A stretch of DNA of 35,398 bases from assembly GCF_015163655.1 (NCBI RefSeq), contig NZ_JADEUF010000032.1:1-35398 (forward strand), written 5' to 3'. Positions 25,027 to 34,769 of this stretch are shown here, piece after piece (position 1 is the first letter of the stretch; each line of letters starts with the position of its first letter). The notes under the pieces are model-generated. The model searched no databases, was not told where the DNA came from, and was given only the letters and a program-made list of their open reading frames with translations. This DNA is from Xenorhabdus griffiniae (GTDB lineage: Bacteria > Pseudomonadota > Gammaproteobacteria > Enterobacterales > Enterobacteriaceae). Position numbers and translations under genes: made by a program.

Positions 25027-25509
25027 ATGGCCAAGAGTCACTATATTACCCGAGAGGGTTGGCATGTACTTGATCAGGAATTGAAATATCTTTGGAAAGT
25101 TGAACGCCCTAAAGTGACCCAAGCTGTTTCAGATGCTGCTGCATTGGGGGATCGTTCAGAGAATGCAGAGTACATTTATGGTAAAAAAAGGTTAAGGGAA
25201 ATTGACCGCCGAGTGCGTTTTTTGTCCAAGCGTCTGGATATTCTGCAAATTGTCGATCCTGATCCGCGACAAGAAGGGAAAGTCTTTTTTGGGGCATGGG
25301 TAAAAGTTGAAAACGAGTATGAGGAAGAACACCTATTTCGTTTGGTGGGACCGGATGAATTCGATCCTGCAAAAAAATGGATTTCCATTGATTCTCCGGT
25401 GGCGAGGGCGTTACTGGGTAAGCAGGTTGATGATGAAGTCACGGTGATGACACCGAATGGCGTAGTGACTTATTGGATACTGGAAATTAGTTATCAGCCT
25501 TTGGCATAA
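25027..25509 (+). CDS. greB: Transcript cleavage factor GreB
   Basis: A 160-residue GreB that rescues backtracked RNA polymerase by stimulating transcript cleavage. The N-terminal coiled coil carries the tip segment LGDRSENAEYIYGKKRLREI with the conserved acidic residues. The C-terminal FKBP-like domain includes GKVFFGAWVKVENEYEEEHL and ISIDSPVARALLGKQVDDEV. E. coli GreB has 158 residues. The start follows AAGTGAG. The 274 bases separating it from divergent tex hold no other gene that I can see. Confidence 0.95.
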   Translation: MAKSHYITREGWHVLDQELKYLWKVERPKVTQAVSDAAALGDRSENAEYIYGKKRLREIDRRVRFLSKRLDILQIVDPDPRQEGKVFFGAWVKVENEYEEEHLFRLVGPDEFDPAKKWISIDSPVARALLGKQVDDEVTVMTPNGVVTYWILEISYQPLA

Positions 25510-25608
25510 GTTGCCTTAAAATACATGCGGTTAAGTTTCTATTAGCATTATGAGTTTTCTGTGAAAGTGATGGATGTTGCGGGCATGGAGCATCTTAGGA
25601 GCTGAAAC

Positions 25609-26328
25609 ATGCAAGAGAATTATAAAATCCTTGTTGTTGATGATGATATGCGCTTGCGGGCGTTACTGGAACGTTATTTATCCGAACAAGGATTCCAGGT
25701 GCGTAGTGCCGCAAATGCAGAACAGATGGATCGTTTATTGACCAGAGAATCCATCCAATTGATTGTACTGGATTTAATGTTGCCGGGTGAAGATGGGTTG
25801 TCTATTTGTCGCAGGCTGAGAAGTCAGCATAACGCGATCCCGATCATCATGATATCCGCGAAAGGGGAAGAGATTGATCGGATTGTTGGGCTTGAAATTG
25901 GCGCTGATGATTATCTTGCCAAGCCTTTTAACCCGCGTGAATTGTTAGCACGTATACGTGCTGTCCTGCGGCGACAGACGAAGGAACTGCCGGGGGCGCC
26001 GACGCCGGATAATGCAGTGATCAAGTTTGGGAAATTTAAACTTGATCTTGGAACACGTGAAATGTTTCATCGAGATGAGTTGTTACCTTTGACGAGTGGG
26101 GAATTTTCTGTGTTGAAGGTGCTGGTTTCTCACCCACGAGAGCCATTATCACGGGATAAGTTGATGAATTTGGCTCGGGGGCGAGAGTATGGTGCGATGG
26201 AGCGTTCCATTGATGTCCAGATTTCCCGTCTGCGCCGCCTGATTGAAGAAGATCCTACCCATCCACGTTATATCCAGACGGTCTGGGGGCTGGGATACGT
26301 TTTTGTTCCTGATGGAAACAAGGTATGA
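25609..26328 (+). CDS. ompR: Two-component response regulator OmpR
   Basis: A 239-residue OmpR, the same length as in E. coli and nearly identical in sequence as I remember it. The receiver domain (1-120) has the acidic pocket VVDDD, the phosphorylated Asp55 in [13 protein letters not shown], and the conserved Lys in LAKPFNPRE. The winged-helix DNA-binding domain follows ([20 protein letters not shown]...[12 protein letters not shown]). It controls porin genes and, in Xenorhabdus, outer-membrane protein synthesis and other traits. GGAG precedes the start. Its stop overlaps envZ by ATGA. Confidence 0.97.
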   Translation: MQENYKILVVDDDMRLRALLERYLSEQGFQVRSAANAEQMDRLLTRESIQLIVLDLMLPGEDGLSICRRLRSQHNAIPIIMISAKGEEIDRIVGLEIGADDYLAKPFNPRELLARIRAVLRRQTKELPGAPTPDNAVIKFGKFKLDLGTREMFHRDELLPLTSGEFSVLKVLVSHPREPLSRDKLMNLARGREYGAMERSIDVQISRLRRLIEEDPTHPRYIQTVWGLGYVFVPDGNKV

Positions 26329-27338
26329 AAAAGCCCAGTGTGAAAAAGTTTTGGCTTTCTCTGCGTACTTTGTGTTTTCGTGTCCTGTACTTAGTGCTGG
26401 GCAGCTTGCTGTTCAGCACATTGATCACCTTACTGCTGGTGGTATTAGAAGCACTCCCTTTTAACGCGGTATTTCCCTATCTCTTTATCAGTGTTTTTGC
26501 GATGGCATTGTCTGTGTTTATGGTGTTCTGGCGATATTCCGCTATCCAGAAACACTCATTGAAGGCGATGCAAAAAGCCGTTATCGACATAAGAAAAGGA
26601 AGAAGAGGTTCATCAGTGCCTGAAATGGGGATGCCCGCGATTCGTGCCGTCATTAGGGCGCTTAACCAATTGTCGGTAGAGCTGAAATCACAGGAAAGCG
26701 ATCAGGCGGTATTAATAGCTGGCGTAAGCCATGACTTGCGCACTCCGCTTACCCGTATCCGTCTGGCGATGGAAATGATGGAGGGAAAAGATGATTTTCT
26801 GACAGAATCTGTCCATCAGGACATTGAAGAGTGTAATGCCATGATTGATCAATTCATTGATTATCAGCGAGCGGGGCAGGAGATGCCGATGACATGCTGT
26901 GAATTGAATGGGTTGCTTGAAGAGGTGATTACAGCAGAGCAGCGTTGTGCCGCAGATACAGATATTGAAAATCGTTTAGCGACAAGTTCGATTTTCATTT
27001 TAGCCCATCCCTTTTCCATCAAACGTGTACTGGTCAATTTGTTTACTAATGCCCGTCGTTACGGCAATGGGTGGATCCGCATCAGTAGTGGCTCAACAGA
27101 AAAATTTGGCTGGTTTCAAGTTGAGGACAACGGCACTGGAATGACGAAAGAAGAAGCCGCTGTTTTATTCCAACCTTTTATGCAGGGAAATAATAGACGT
27201 GAAATAAATAGTGGTGTGGGGCTAGGGCTGGCGATCATCCGCCGTATCATTGATAGCCATGGGGGAGATATTCAGGTGGGGAGCAGTGAAAAACAGGGGC
27301 TGTCCATTCGTATATCTATTCCGTTGAATAAAAGATGA
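26325..27338 (+). CDS. envZ: Sensor histidine kinase EnvZ, short form without periplasmic domain
   Basis: A 337-residue EnvZ, against 450 in E. coli. Two membrane segments (about 18-41 and 49-69) are joined by a loop of only about 8 residues (EALPFNAV), so there is essentially no periplasmic domain. A HAMP-like linker follows, then the phospho-acceptor His136 in [15 protein letters not shown], and an ATP-binding domain with [10 protein letters not shown] (N box), DNGTGM (G1), MQGNNRR and [12 protein letters not shown] (G2). X. nematophila EnvZ was described as about 342 residues lacking this domain, so this is a lineage trait rather than a recent deletion. It is coupled to ompR. Confidence 0.95.
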   Translation: MKKPSVKKFWLSLRTLCFRVLYLVLGSLLFSTLITLLLVVLEALPFNAVFPYLFISVFAMALSVFMVFWRYSAIQKHSLKAMQKAVIDIRKGRRGSSVPEMGMPAIRAVIRALNQLSVELKSQESDQAVLIAGVSHDLRTPLTRIRLAMEMMEGKDDFLTESVHQDIEECNAMIDQFIDYQRAGQEMPMTCCELNGLLEEVITAEQRCAADTDIENRLATSSIFILAHPFSIKRVLVNLFTNARRYGNGWIRISSGSTEKFGWFQVEDNGTGMTKEEAAVLFQPFMQGNNRREINSGVGLGLAIIRRIIDSHGGDIQVGSSEKQGLSIRISIPLNKR

Positions 27339-27378
27339 AAATCGCATTGAACGCGAAATAAGGTATTGTCGAAACCAC

Positions 27379-27434
27379 CTGTCATAAAAATGTCATAATT
27401 CATACATCTTATTGTCATTGAATTCGCCTATTTT
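27379..27434 (+). promoter_or_regulatory. PHO boxes and -10 region of the pst operon
   Basis: CTGTCATAAAAATGTCAT (27379-27396) matches the PHO-box consensus CTGTCATAAAWCTGTCAT at 17 of 18 bases. A second, weaker box (CATACATCTTATTGTCAT, 27401-27418) begins exactly 22 bases later, the spacing seen at pstS in E. coli. TATTTT at 27429-27434, ten bases further on, is a plausible -10. PhoB activation under phosphate limitation is expected. Confidence 0.85.
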
Positions 27435-27539
27435 CATTATTGAATCATTTTGTTACCTAAAAATCAGACTGTCAGTGATACCTGACATTTGTGTTTCATT
27501 AATGATGCATATCCAGTAGGAAATCCAACAGGAGATAGT

Positions 27540-28562
27540 ATGAAATTAATGCGTACCACCGTGGCGAGTATCATGGTTGCTGTATTTGCCATGACATCCC
27601 TGTCTTCATTCGCGGCCACCAGCCTGACCGGGGCGGGTGCGACGTTTCCTGCACCGATATATACCCAATGGGCGGATTCTTATCAGAAAGAAACGGGCAA
27701 CAAAATCAATTATCAAGGCATTGGCTCTTCTGGTGGTGTAAAACAGATTGTTGCCAATACGGTCGATTTTGGTGCCTCTGATGCCCCACTTTCTGATGAA
27801 AAATTGGCGACTGATGGCTTATTCCAGTTTCCAACTGTCATCGGTGGGATTGTGCTGGCGGTGAACATTACCGGTGTTAAAGCCGGTCAGTTGGTTCTGG
27901 ATGGTAAAACACTGGGTGATATTTATCTGGGTAATATCAAAAAATGGAATGATCCAGCGATTACCAAGCTGAATCCCGACCTCAAATTGCCAGAGCAAAA
28001 TATCGCTGTGGTTCGCCGCGCTGACGGCTCAGGGACCTCCTATGTTTTCACGAGTTACCTGTCCAAAGTGAATAGCGATTGGAAACAAAAAGTCGGGACG
28101 GGTTCGACCGTCAAATGGCCAACAGGATTGGGCGGTAAAGGTAATGACGGGATTGCTGCATTTGTTCAGCGTCTGCCGGGCTCGATTGGTTATGTCGAAT
28201 ATGCCTATGCGAAGCAGAATCACCTGGCTTATACCAAATTGGTTTCAGCGGATGGTGCCGTGCTAGCGCCGACCGAAGAGAATTTTAGTGCAGCGGCCAA
28301 AGGTGCGGATTGGAACCGCAGTTTTGCGCAGGATCTGACAAACCAGAAAGGCGATCATGCGTGGCCAATTACCTCGACTACATACATTCTCATCCACAAA
28401 AAGCAGGCAAATGCTGCCAACGGTGCCGAAGTGCTGAAATTCTTCGATTGGGCTTATAACAATGGCAAACAACAGGCGAAAGATCTGGATTATGCCACCC
28501 TGCCGGAAGAAGTGGTCAGCCAGGTGCGTGCAGCATGGAAGAGCAATCTCTCCTTTTATTAA
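27540..28562 (+). CDS. pstS: Phosphate-binding periplasmic protein PstS
   Basis: A 340-residue precursor of the periplasmic phosphate receptor. A Sec signal peptide covers residues 1-25, with cleavage at SFA|ATS. The mature start [20 protein letters not shown] and the segments [20 protein letters not shown] (containing phosphate-contact residues) and [18 protein letters not shown] are those of enterobacterial PstS. AGGAG lies 6 bases before the ATG; an upstream in-frame start at 27489 is rejected. It is the first gene of pstSCAB-phoU, behind two PHO boxes. Confidence 0.97.
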   Translation: MKLMRTTVASIMVAVFAMTSLSSFAATSLTGAGATFPAPIYTQWADSYQKETGNKINYQGIGSSGGVKQIVANTVDFGASDAPLSDEKLATDGLFQFPTVIGGIVLAVNITGVKAGQLVLDGKTLGDIYLGNIKKWNDPAITKLNPDLKLPEQNIAVVRRADGSGTSYVFTSYLSKVNSDWKQKVGTGSTVKWPTGLGGKGNDGIAAFVQRLPGSIGYVEYAYAKQNHLAYTKLVSADGAVLAPTEENFSAAAKGADWNRSFAQDLTNQKGDHAWPITSTTYILIHKKQANAANGAEVLKFFDWAYNNGKQQAKDLDYATLPEEVVSQVRAAWKSNLSFY

Positions 28563-28593
28563 GGGGAAATAACCTAAAGTGAGAATGAAGCGT

Positions 28594-29553
28594 ATGGCCG
28601 AACGGAAAACGGCACTGAAAGCACCGAGCAGAAAGGGTGACATTATTTTCAGCGCCTTGGTGAAGTTAGCGGCGCTGTTAACTTTATTTCTGCTGGGAGG
28701 CATTATCATTTCACTGATCATTGCTTCCTGGCCGAGTATACAAGCATTTGGTTTTGCTTTCTTATGGAGCAAAGAGTGGGATGCACCGGCAGGGGTATTT
28801 GGCGCATTGGTACCGATTTATGGCACATTGATGACTTCGTTAGTTGCCCTGATTATTGCGGTTCCCGTGAGTTTTGGTATTGCCCTGTTTCTGACAGAAT
28901 TGTCACCAAACTGGTTAAAACGTCCATTGGGTATGGCGATTGAGTTATTGGCAGCGATCCCCAGTATTGTTTATGGCATGTGGGGGTTGTTTGTTTTCGC
29001 TCCGCTGTTTGCTACTTATTTCCAGCAACCCGTTGGTGATGTGCTCTCCAGCATTCCCATCGTAGGGGCGCTATTCTCCGGTCCTGCTTTTGGCATCGGC
29101 ATTCTGGCGGCGGGTGTCATTCTTGCCATCATGATTATCCCCTATATCGCTTCTGTCATGCGCGATGTGTTTGAACAAACCCCCGTGATGATGAAAGAGT
29201 CGGCCTATGGCATCGGTTGTACAACATGGGAAGTGATTTGGCATATTGTCTTGCCTTATACCAGGAATGGTGTGATTGGCGGTGTGATGTTGGGACTTGG
29301 CCGGGCATTGGGAGAAACAATGGCAGTCACCTTTATTATCGGTAATACCTACCAACTTGATAGTTTGTCTCTGTATATGCCGGGGAACAGTATCACTTCT
29401 GCATTGGCAAATGAATTTGCTGAGGCTGAATCTGGCCTGCATACCGCCGCATTGATGGAACTGGGGCTGATCTTATTTGCCATCACCTTTATTGTGCTGG
29501 CGTTGTCAAAATTAATGATTATGAGTCTGGCAAAAAATGAGGGGCAGCGCTGA
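28594..29553 (+). CDS. pstC: Phosphate ABC transporter permease PstC
   Basis: A 319-residue inner-membrane permease subunit of the Pst importer, with six membrane segments. Typical stretches are [37 protein letters not shown] and the ATPase-contact loop [21 protein letters not shown] chose the MAERKTAL start because it gives the E. coli length; GTG at 28579 and ATG at 28585 are possible alternatives, and no ribosome-binding site clearly decides. It ends one base before the pstA ATG. Confidence 0.95.
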   Translation: MAERKTALKAPSRKGDIIFSALVKLAALLTLFLLGGIIISLIIASWPSIQAFGFAFLWSKEWDAPAGVFGALVPIYGTLMTSLVALIIAVPVSFGIALFLTELSPNWLKRPLGMAIELLAAIPSIVYGMWGLFVFAPLFATYFQQPVGDVLSSIPIVGALFSGPAFGIGILAAGVILAIMIIPYIASVMRDVFEQTPVMMKESAYGIGCTTWEVIWHIVLPYTRNGVIGGVMLGLGRALGETMAVTFIIGNTYQLDSLSLYMPGNSITSALANEFAEAESGLHTAALMELGLILFAITFIVLALSKLMIMSLAKNEGQR

Positions 29554-29554
29554 G

Positions 29555-30463
29555 ATGACAACCGTCAATGAGCAACCTTCACATTTAGTCAATACAGTAA
29601 ACGAAACGGAGATGAAAAGTCGTCGCCGTATGCAGTCATGGCGTCGTCAGAAAAATCGGCTGGCGCTGATGTTATCCATGATGACGATGGCATTCGGTTT
29701 ATTCTGGCTGGGCTGGATTTTGATCTCCACCGTCACTAAAGGGATTGATGGCATGTCGCTGGCGTTGTTTACTGAAATGACACCGCCTCCGAATACCGAG
29801 GGCGGTGGGTTGGCAAACGCCATTGTGGGTAGCGGCTTGCTGATCTTCTGGGCGACGGTGTTTGGTACGCCATTGGGAATTATGGCAGGCATTTATCTGG
29901 CGGAGTATGGTCGCCATTCATGGCTGGCAGAAATCATCCGCTTTATTAATGACATCTTGCTTTCAGCCCCTTCGATTGTTGTCGGATTATTTGTCTACAC
30001 CGTTGTGGTAACGAAGATGCAACATTTTTCAGGGTGGGCTGGAGTAATGGCACTGGCACTGTTGCAGATCCCTATTGTGATTCGCACGACGGAAAATATG
30101 CTGAAATTAGTGCCGGATAACTTGCGTGAAGCCGCTTATGCCTTGGGAACACCGAAATGGAAAATGATCTCTGCCATTACGTTGAAAGCTTCGATATCAG
30201 GCATTATGACCGGTGTGTTACTGGCTATTGCTCGTATCGCTGGTGAAACGGCTCCATTGTTGTTCACCTCGCTTTCCAACCAGTTCTGGAGTACCGATCT
30301 TAACCAACCGATGGCAAACTTGCCTGTCACCATTTTCAAGTTTGCCATGAGTCCATTCTCTGACTGGCAGCAGTTGGCATGGGCGGGAGTATTGCTGATC
30401 ACCCTGTGTGTATTGCTCATTAATATTGTGGCGCGTGCGCTGTTTGCGAAGAAAAAGCACTAA
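29555..30463 (+). CDS. pstA: Phosphate ABC transporter permease PstA
   Basis: A 302-residue second permease of the Pst complex (E. coli 296). After a basic N-terminal segment ([15 protein letters not shown]) come membrane helices beginning [19 protein letters not shown]. Also visible are [16 protein letters not shown], the coupling loop [20 protein letters not shown] and [20 protein letters not shown]. The ATG at 29555 follows GAGGGGCAG and lies one base after the pstC stop. Confidence 0.95.
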   Translation: MTTVNEQPSHLVNTVNETEMKSRRRMQSWRRQKNRLALMLSMMTMAFGLFWLGWILISTVTKGIDGMSLALFTEMTPPPNTEGGGLANAIVGSGLLIFWATVFGTPLGIMAGIYLAEYGRHSWLAEIIRFINDILLSAPSIVVGLFVYTVVVTKMQHFSGWAGVMALALLQIPIVIRTTENMLKLVPDNLREAAYALGTPKWKMISAITLKASISGIMTGVLLAIARIAGETAPLLFTSLSNQFWSTDLNQPMANLPVTIFKFAMSPFSDWQQLAWAGVLLITLCVLLINIVARALFAKKKH

Positions 30464-30512
30464 TATTTTTTCAACGGAATAAAAGCAGAAGGTATTCAAG
30501 AGATAAATATTG

Positions 30513-31307
30513 ATGAATAAGGCTAATGACGTTATTTCAGTAAATAAAATCGCAGAAAGTAAAATTCAGGTGCGTGATCTGAATTTCTATTACAGCAAGT
30601 TTCATGCGTTGAAAAATATTACGCTGGATATTGCACAAAACAAGGTAACGGCATTCATCGGGCCATCGGGCTGTGGCAAGTCCACATTACTGCGTACTTT
30701 CAACAAAATGTATGAATTGTACGGAGATCAGCGCGCTGAAGGTGAAATTATTCTGGATGGCACCAATATCCTGACAGACACGCAAGATATTGCCTTGCTA
30801 CGCGCCAAGGTTGGGATGGTTTTTCAGAAACCAACACCATTTCCGATGTCCATTTACGACAATATTGCTTTCGGGGTGCGCCTGTTTGAAAAACTGCCCA
30901 GAACAGAGATGGATGAACGAGTCCAATGGGCATTGACCAAAGCGGCATTGTGGAATGAAACCAAAGATAAATTACACCAGAGTGGGCATAGCCTTTCTGG
31001 TGGCCAGCAACAGCGTCTGTGCATCGCCCGTGGTATTGCCATTCGTCCAGAGATCTTGCTGTTGGATGAACCTTGTTCGGCACTTGATCCCATCTCGACA
31101 GGACGCATTGAAGAGTTAATTAGTGAACTGAAATCGGAATATACCGTCGTGATCGTCACCCACAATATGCAGCAGGCGGCTCGCTGTTCGGATTACACCG
31201 CATTTATGTACCTGGGTGAACTAATTGAATTTAGCGACACCGATAGATTATTCACCACACCGAAGATGAAACAGACCGAAGATTACATTACTGGCCGTTA
31301 CGGTTAA
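30513..31307 (+). CDS. pstB: Phosphate ABC transporter ATPase PstB
   Basis: A 264-residue ATP-binding subunit that powers phosphate import. Walker [10 protein letters not shown] (50-58), the Q loop [15 protein letters not shown], the signature LSGGQQQR, Walker [14 protein letters not shown] and the switch histidine in [13 protein letters not shown] are all present. The N-terminus has about seven residues more than the usual PstB. AGAG precedes the ATG; a TTG one codon earlier is less likely. It lies 49 bases after pstA. Confidence 0.97.
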   Translation: MNKANDVISVNKIAESKIQVRDLNFYYSKFHALKNITLDIAQNKVTAFIGPSGCGKSTLLRTFNKMYELYGDQRAEGEIILDGTNILTDTQDIALLRAKVGMVFQKPTPFPMSIYDNIAFGVRLFEKLPRTEMDERVQWALTKAALWNETKDKLHQSGHSLSGGQQQRLCIARGIAIRPEILLLDEPCSALDPISTGRIEELISELKSEYTVVIVTHNMQQAARCSDYTAFMYLGELIEFSDTDRLFTTPKMKQTEDYITGRYG

Positions 31308-31325
31308 TACGGGGGATAGCAAAAT

Positions 31326-32042
31326 ATGGACAATCTGAATCTCAGCAAACATATCTCCGGTCAGTTCACTGCTGAACTGGAACATATTCGTACCGAATTG
31401 ATGACAATGGGCGGTTTGGTGGAAGAACAGCTCAGTAAGGCGATTCTGGCGATGCACAACCAGGATGAAGTATTGGCACGGCAAGTGATTGAGGATGACC
31501 AGAAAGTCAATATGATGGAAGTGGCGATTGATGAAGCGTGTGTCCGCATCATTGCAAAACGCCAACCGACGGCCAGTGACCTGCGCCTGATCATGGTTAT
31601 TTCAAAGACCATTGCTGAACTGGAGCGCATTGGCGATGTTGCCAATAAGATCTGTAAGACTGCGCTTGAAAGATTTTCACATCAACAGCAATCTTTGCTG
31701 GTTAGCCTGGAATCACTGGGGCGTCATACGATCCAAATGTTGCATGATGTGTTGGATGCCTTTGCCCGTATGGATCTGCAAGAAGCCATCCGTATCTACC
31801 GTGAAGACAAAAAAGTCGATCAGGAATACGAAAGTATTATCCGCCAGCTTATAACTTACATGATGGAAGATCCCAGAACCATTCCGAATGTTATGACGGC
31901 TCTCTTCTGCGCCCGCTCTATTGAGCGCATTGGTGACCGTTGCCAGAATATTTGTGAATTTATCTTCTATTACGTCAAAGGACAGGACTTTCGCCATATC
32001 GGTGGTGACAATTTGGAAAAATTACTGACCCAAAAAGAATAG
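31326..32042 (+). CDS. phoU: Phosphate signalling regulator PhoU
   Basis: A 238-residue, all-helical protein with two PhoU repeats, each with acidic metal-binding-type motifs ([20 protein letters not shown] and [20 protein letters not shown]). It mediates the link between the Pst transporter and PhoR, so that the PHO regulon is silent when phosphate is plentiful. E. coli PhoU has 241 residues. It ends the pst operon, 18 bases after pstB. Confidence 0.96.
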   Translation: MDNLNLSKHISGQFTAELEHIRTELMTMGGLVEEQLSKAILAMHNQDEVLARQVIEDDQKVNMMEVAIDEACVRIIAKRQPTASDLRLIMVISKTIAELERIGDVANKICKTALERFSHQQQSLLVSLESLGRHTIQMLHDVLDAFARMDLQEAIRIYREDKKVDQEYESIIRQLITYMMEDPRTIPNVMTALFCARSIERIGDRCQNICEFIFYYVKGQDFRHIGGDNLEKLLTQKE

Positions 32043-32152
32043 TTATTATTCTAAAATTGAATAAATATAGTATTTTATATTATTTCAGGTGCTATATCTA
32101 AATTGATAGCTTTTGTTGATATATAAAAATTAATAACCAACAGGGGTGTACA

Positions 32153-33001
32153 ATGAAGATTGGCAACAAATCTCGCGTAGCGGTTACTGCTCTGCTGACC
32201 AGCTTGGCATTGGTTTCAGGAGTGGCAAAAGCAGATAAACTTGATGATATTAAAAAAGCTGGCACGGTACGTATTGCAGTATTTGACAGTAACCCACCAT
32301 TTGGTTTTATCGATCCGCAAACGAAAAAATTGGCAGGCTATGATGTCGATATCGCCAATGCGATTGCCAAAGATTTAGGGGTGAAGCTGGAGCTGCGACC
32401 AACGAATCCAGCAAACCGCATTCCTCTGCTTTCTTCCAAAAAAATTGACTTAATTGCTGCTAATTTCACGATCACTGATGAACGTGCAAAACAAGTTGAT
32501 TTTTCCATCCCTTATTTTGCAACTGGTCAGAAATTCATTGCCCGCAAAGGTGTTTTGACCAAGCCGGACGATATTGCCAAACTGCGCATTGGTGCAGACA
32601 AGGGGACGGTGCAGGAAATCACCTTACGTGAGCGTTATCCAACAGCCAAAGTGATCTCATATGACGATACACCATTGGCATTTGCGGCTCTGAGAAATGG
32701 CAATGTCCAGGCGATCACGCAGGATGATGCGAAACTGGTCGGCTTGCTGGCAAACGTACCGGAAGCACAGAAAGCCGATTTTGAAATTTCCCCTTTTAGC
32801 ATTACTCGTGAATATCAATCAGTTGCGGCCGCTAAAGGGGAAACGCGATTAGTTGATTCAGTTAACCAAACCTTACTGAAATTGGAAAAAGAGGGTGAAG
32901 CAGAGAAAATCTATAACCGCTGGTTTGGCCCGGAAACGAAATCCGCTCAACCGCGGGGTGATTTTAAATTTGCTCCGTTAGCAGATCAGGCAAAACAGTA
33001 A
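32153..33001 (+). CDS. Amino-acid ABC transporter substrate-binding protein
   Basis: A 282-residue periplasmic binding protein of the SBP_bac_3 family (polar amino acids). The signal peptide spans about 1-27 (cleavage AKA|DKL). Family segments are GTVRIAVFDSNPPFGFIDPQ, KLAGYDVDIANAIAKDLGV, PANRIPLLSSKKIDLIAANF and TITDERAKQVDFSIPYFATG. The arginine in NPANRIP and the aspartate in TQDD are placed to hold the amino-acid carboxylate and amine. The ligand cannot be named. It follows phoU by 110 AT-rich bases and leads an operon with two permeases. A hairpin downstream may raise its level over the permeases. Confidence 0.9.
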   Translation: MKIGNKSRVAVTALLTSLALVSGVAKADKLDDIKKAGTVRIAVFDSNPPFGFIDPQTKKLAGYDVDIANAIAKDLGVKLELRPTNPANRIPLLSSKKIDLIAANFTITDERAKQVDFSIPYFATGQKFIARKGVLTKPDDIAKLRIGADKGTVQEITLRERYPTAKVISYDDTPLAFAALRNGNVQAITQDDAKLVGLLANVPEAQKADFEISPFSITREYQSVAAAKGETRLVDSVNQTLLKLEKEGEAEKIYNRWFGPETKSAQPRGDFKFAPLADQAKQ

Positions 33002-33040
33002 TGTTTGTTTAGTGCTTCCATTTAAGAACACCAATTGATT

Positions 33041-33060
33041 AGCCCCGTTATTGCGGGGCT
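33041..33060 (+). terminator. Hairpin between binding-protein and permease genes
   Basis: A 7-bp GC stem AGCCCCG / CGGGGCT with a 6-base loop (TTATTG) lies 40 bases after the binding-protein stop. The following sequence (TTGCTGTTTG) is only weakly T-rich. It looks like a partial terminator or an mRNA-stabilising stem, which would yield more binding protein than permease. Confidence 0.6.
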
Positions 33061-33087
33061 TTGCTGTTTGTTTATGCGGTGAATGAT

Positions 33088-33825
33088 ATGTTTGAGCAAT
33101 TTATTACCGAGCATTTACTGGCTCCTGAATATCTTCTATGGCTTTGGCAGGGATTTCTGATCACCCTGTGGCTTTCTGCCTGTGTCATTATCTCCTCCAC
33201 TTTATTGGGTTTTGTGATTGCCGCGATACGGGATAGCCAAATCAAGCCACTGCGCTGGCTGGTTACGGCTTACACTACGGTATTTCGTAACACGCCTTTG
33301 TTGGTACAGCTGTTTTTCTGGTATTTCGCTTCCGGGCAAATTTTGCCACAAGAGGCAATGATATGGCTGAACACGCCGCACGACACAATAATTTTCGGTC
33401 TGACACTGGAATGGCCATCCTTTGAATTTCTGGCGGGATTCATCGGACTCACTCTCTATTCAGCTCCGTTTGTTGCAGAAGAATTGCGTGCGGGCATTCA
33501 GGGCGTTGGACGCGGACAAAAATATGCAGCCCATGCATTGGGTTTAACAGGCTGGCAGGCCATGCGTCATGTTGTATTGCCACAGGCATTGAAAATAGCT
33601 ATGCCACCCTTATTGGGGCAATACATGAATATTGTCAAAAATTCATCATTAACCATGGCGATTGGTGTGGCAGAACTCTCCTATGCTTCTCGTCAGGTGG
33701 AAACCCAATCTTTACAAACCTTTGAGGCATTTGGTGTGGCGACAGTGCTTTACATTGCCATTATTGCTGTGATGGAAGGCTGGGGACAATGGCGCCAACA
33801 GAGAACCTTGGCGAGAGGGTATTGA
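33088..33825 (+). CDS. Amino-acid ABC transporter permease (first)
   Basis: A 245-residue inner-membrane permease of the polar amino-acid (HisMQ/GlnP) family. The first helix region contains LWQGFLITLWLSACVIISST. YTTVFRNTPLLVQLFFWYF is the family N-terminal motif. The coupling loop is HALGLTGWQAMRHVVLPQAL, with the EAA-type Gly and the conserved VLPQAL. The start at MFEQF follows GGTGA; an upstream TTG at 33061 would add nine residues and overlaps the hairpin's end. It lies one base before the second permease. Confidence 0.9.
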   Translation: MFEQFITEHLLAPEYLLWLWQGFLITLWLSACVIISSTLLGFVIAAIRDSQIKPLRWLVTAYTTVFRNTPLLVQLFFWYFASGQILPQEAMIWLNTPHDTIIFGLTLEWPSFEFLAGFIGLTLYSAPFVAEELRAGIQGVGRGQKYAAHALGLTGWQAMRHVVLPQALKIAMPPLLGQYMNIVKNSSLTMAIGVAELSYASRQVETQSLQTFEAFGVATVLYIAIIAVMEGWGQWRQQRTLARGY

Positions 33826-33826
33826 T

Positions 33827-34540
33827 ATGGATTTTACTGTTATTGCAGAAAACTGGCGTTACTTGTTATTAGGAACCTTTCCCGATGGGCCGTTGGAAGG
33901 GGCGGCATTGACGCTAGTAATCAGCATCATAGCGGGGACGATCTCCATCGTATTGGGTATTCTGGGTGGCGTTGCTCTGGCAATGTTGCGCGGTTTTTGG
34001 GCCAATTTATTGGCAGCAATACTGGGTTTCTTTCGCGCCATTCCGGTCATTATGCTGATTTTCTGGACATATTTCTTGTTGCCTGTCGTATTGGGGATGG
34101 AGATCCCTGAAATTACGACCGTTGTCTGTGCTTTGGCATTGATTACTTCGGCTTATTTAGCACATGGTGTCAAAGCGGGAATTTTAGCGATTGGTGATGG
34201 TCAATGGCGGGCAGGGTTATCACTGGGTTTCAATCGTTGGGAAGTCCTGTGGCATATCGTTTTGCCGCAGGCGTTGCGTATGATGGTGCCTTCATTTATC
34301 AATCAGTGGATTGCGTTAATCAAGGATACTTCATTGGCTTATATCGTTGGCGTGGCGGAATTGTCATTTTTGGCGACTCAAGTGAATAATCGCAGCATGG
34401 TTTATCCGATGGAAGTCTTTTTATTCGTTGCGTTGGTTTATTTTGTGATGTGTTTATCACTGGAATTGATTGCCAATTATGTTGCCCGTCACTTCTCAGT
34501 GAGGCGTAAAAGTACAAACAATATTCGGATTTTGACGTAA
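33827..34540 (+). CDS. Amino-acid ABC transporter permease (second)
   Basis: A 237-residue paralogue of the preceding permease. Segments include LEGAALTLVISIIAGTISIV, LGFFRAIPVIMLIFWTYFLL and the coupling loop SLGFNRWEVLWHIVLPQALR. Together the pair should form a heterodimeric channel for the binding protein at 32153-33001. No ATP-binding gene follows, so the ATPase must be encoded elsewhere or shared with another importer. Two hairpins follow at 34569-34622. Confidence 0.9.
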   Translation: MDFTVIAENWRYLLLGTFPDGPLEGAALTLVISIIAGTISIVLGILGGVALAMLRGFWANLLAAILGFFRAIPVIMLIFWTYFLLPVVLGMEIPEITTVVCALALITSAYLAHGVKAGILAIGDGQWRAGLSLGFNRWEVLWHIVLPQALRMMVPSFINQWIALIKDTSLAYIVGVAELSFLATQVNNRSMVYPMEVFLFVALVYFVMCLSLELIANYVARHFSVRRKSTNNIRILT

Positions 34541-34568
34541 AAAGTTTTGACCGTGGCGCCTCAAAATT

Positions 34569-34628
34569 AATATCTGACAGATATTTTCATTGTTGTATTC
34601 ATTCCCTGTTGTGAGGCAGGGATTGTTT
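34569..34628 (+). terminator. Hairpins at the end of the amino-acid importer operon
   Basis: Two stems follow the second permease: AATATCT-GAC-AGATATT (34569-34585), followed by TTTCATTG, and TCCCTG / CAGGGA (34603-34608 with 34617-34622), followed by TTGTTT. Either could act as an intrinsic terminator; the T tracts are imperfect. Confidence 0.5.
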
Positions 34629-34630
34629 AT

Positions 34631-34716
34631 TTATATACTAATCGCCTTTCAATATGCGTCTTATATCTCCCCGCATGGCGGGGAGATATAAAAAATCACA
34701 TTGATTTACAAGCTGG
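34631..34716. repeat. Dispersed palindromic repeat, copy left of the Vap-like gene
   Basis: The copy starts TATATACTAATCGCCTTTCA and has a perfect central hairpin TTATATCTCCCCGC-ATG-GCGGGGAGATATAA (by arms). It continues with a spacer like that of the 13219 copy (CACATTGATTTACAAGCTGG). The far end has decayed, so the right limit is approximate. Confidence 0.75.
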
Positions 34717-34769
34717 AATATTCTGTTAATCATTGTATTCAGGCTGAGGTTATTTATTATAAAAAATAA

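Noticed and set aside
28263-28772. 169-residue minus-strand frame across pstS and pstC
   Set aside because: It is a shadow of two well-supported genes and resembles no protein I know.
32043-32152. Possible riboswitch or strong promoter before the amino-acid binding protein gene
   Set aside because: Only AT-rich sequence with weak hexamers at poor spacing; no conserved riboswitch core is visible.
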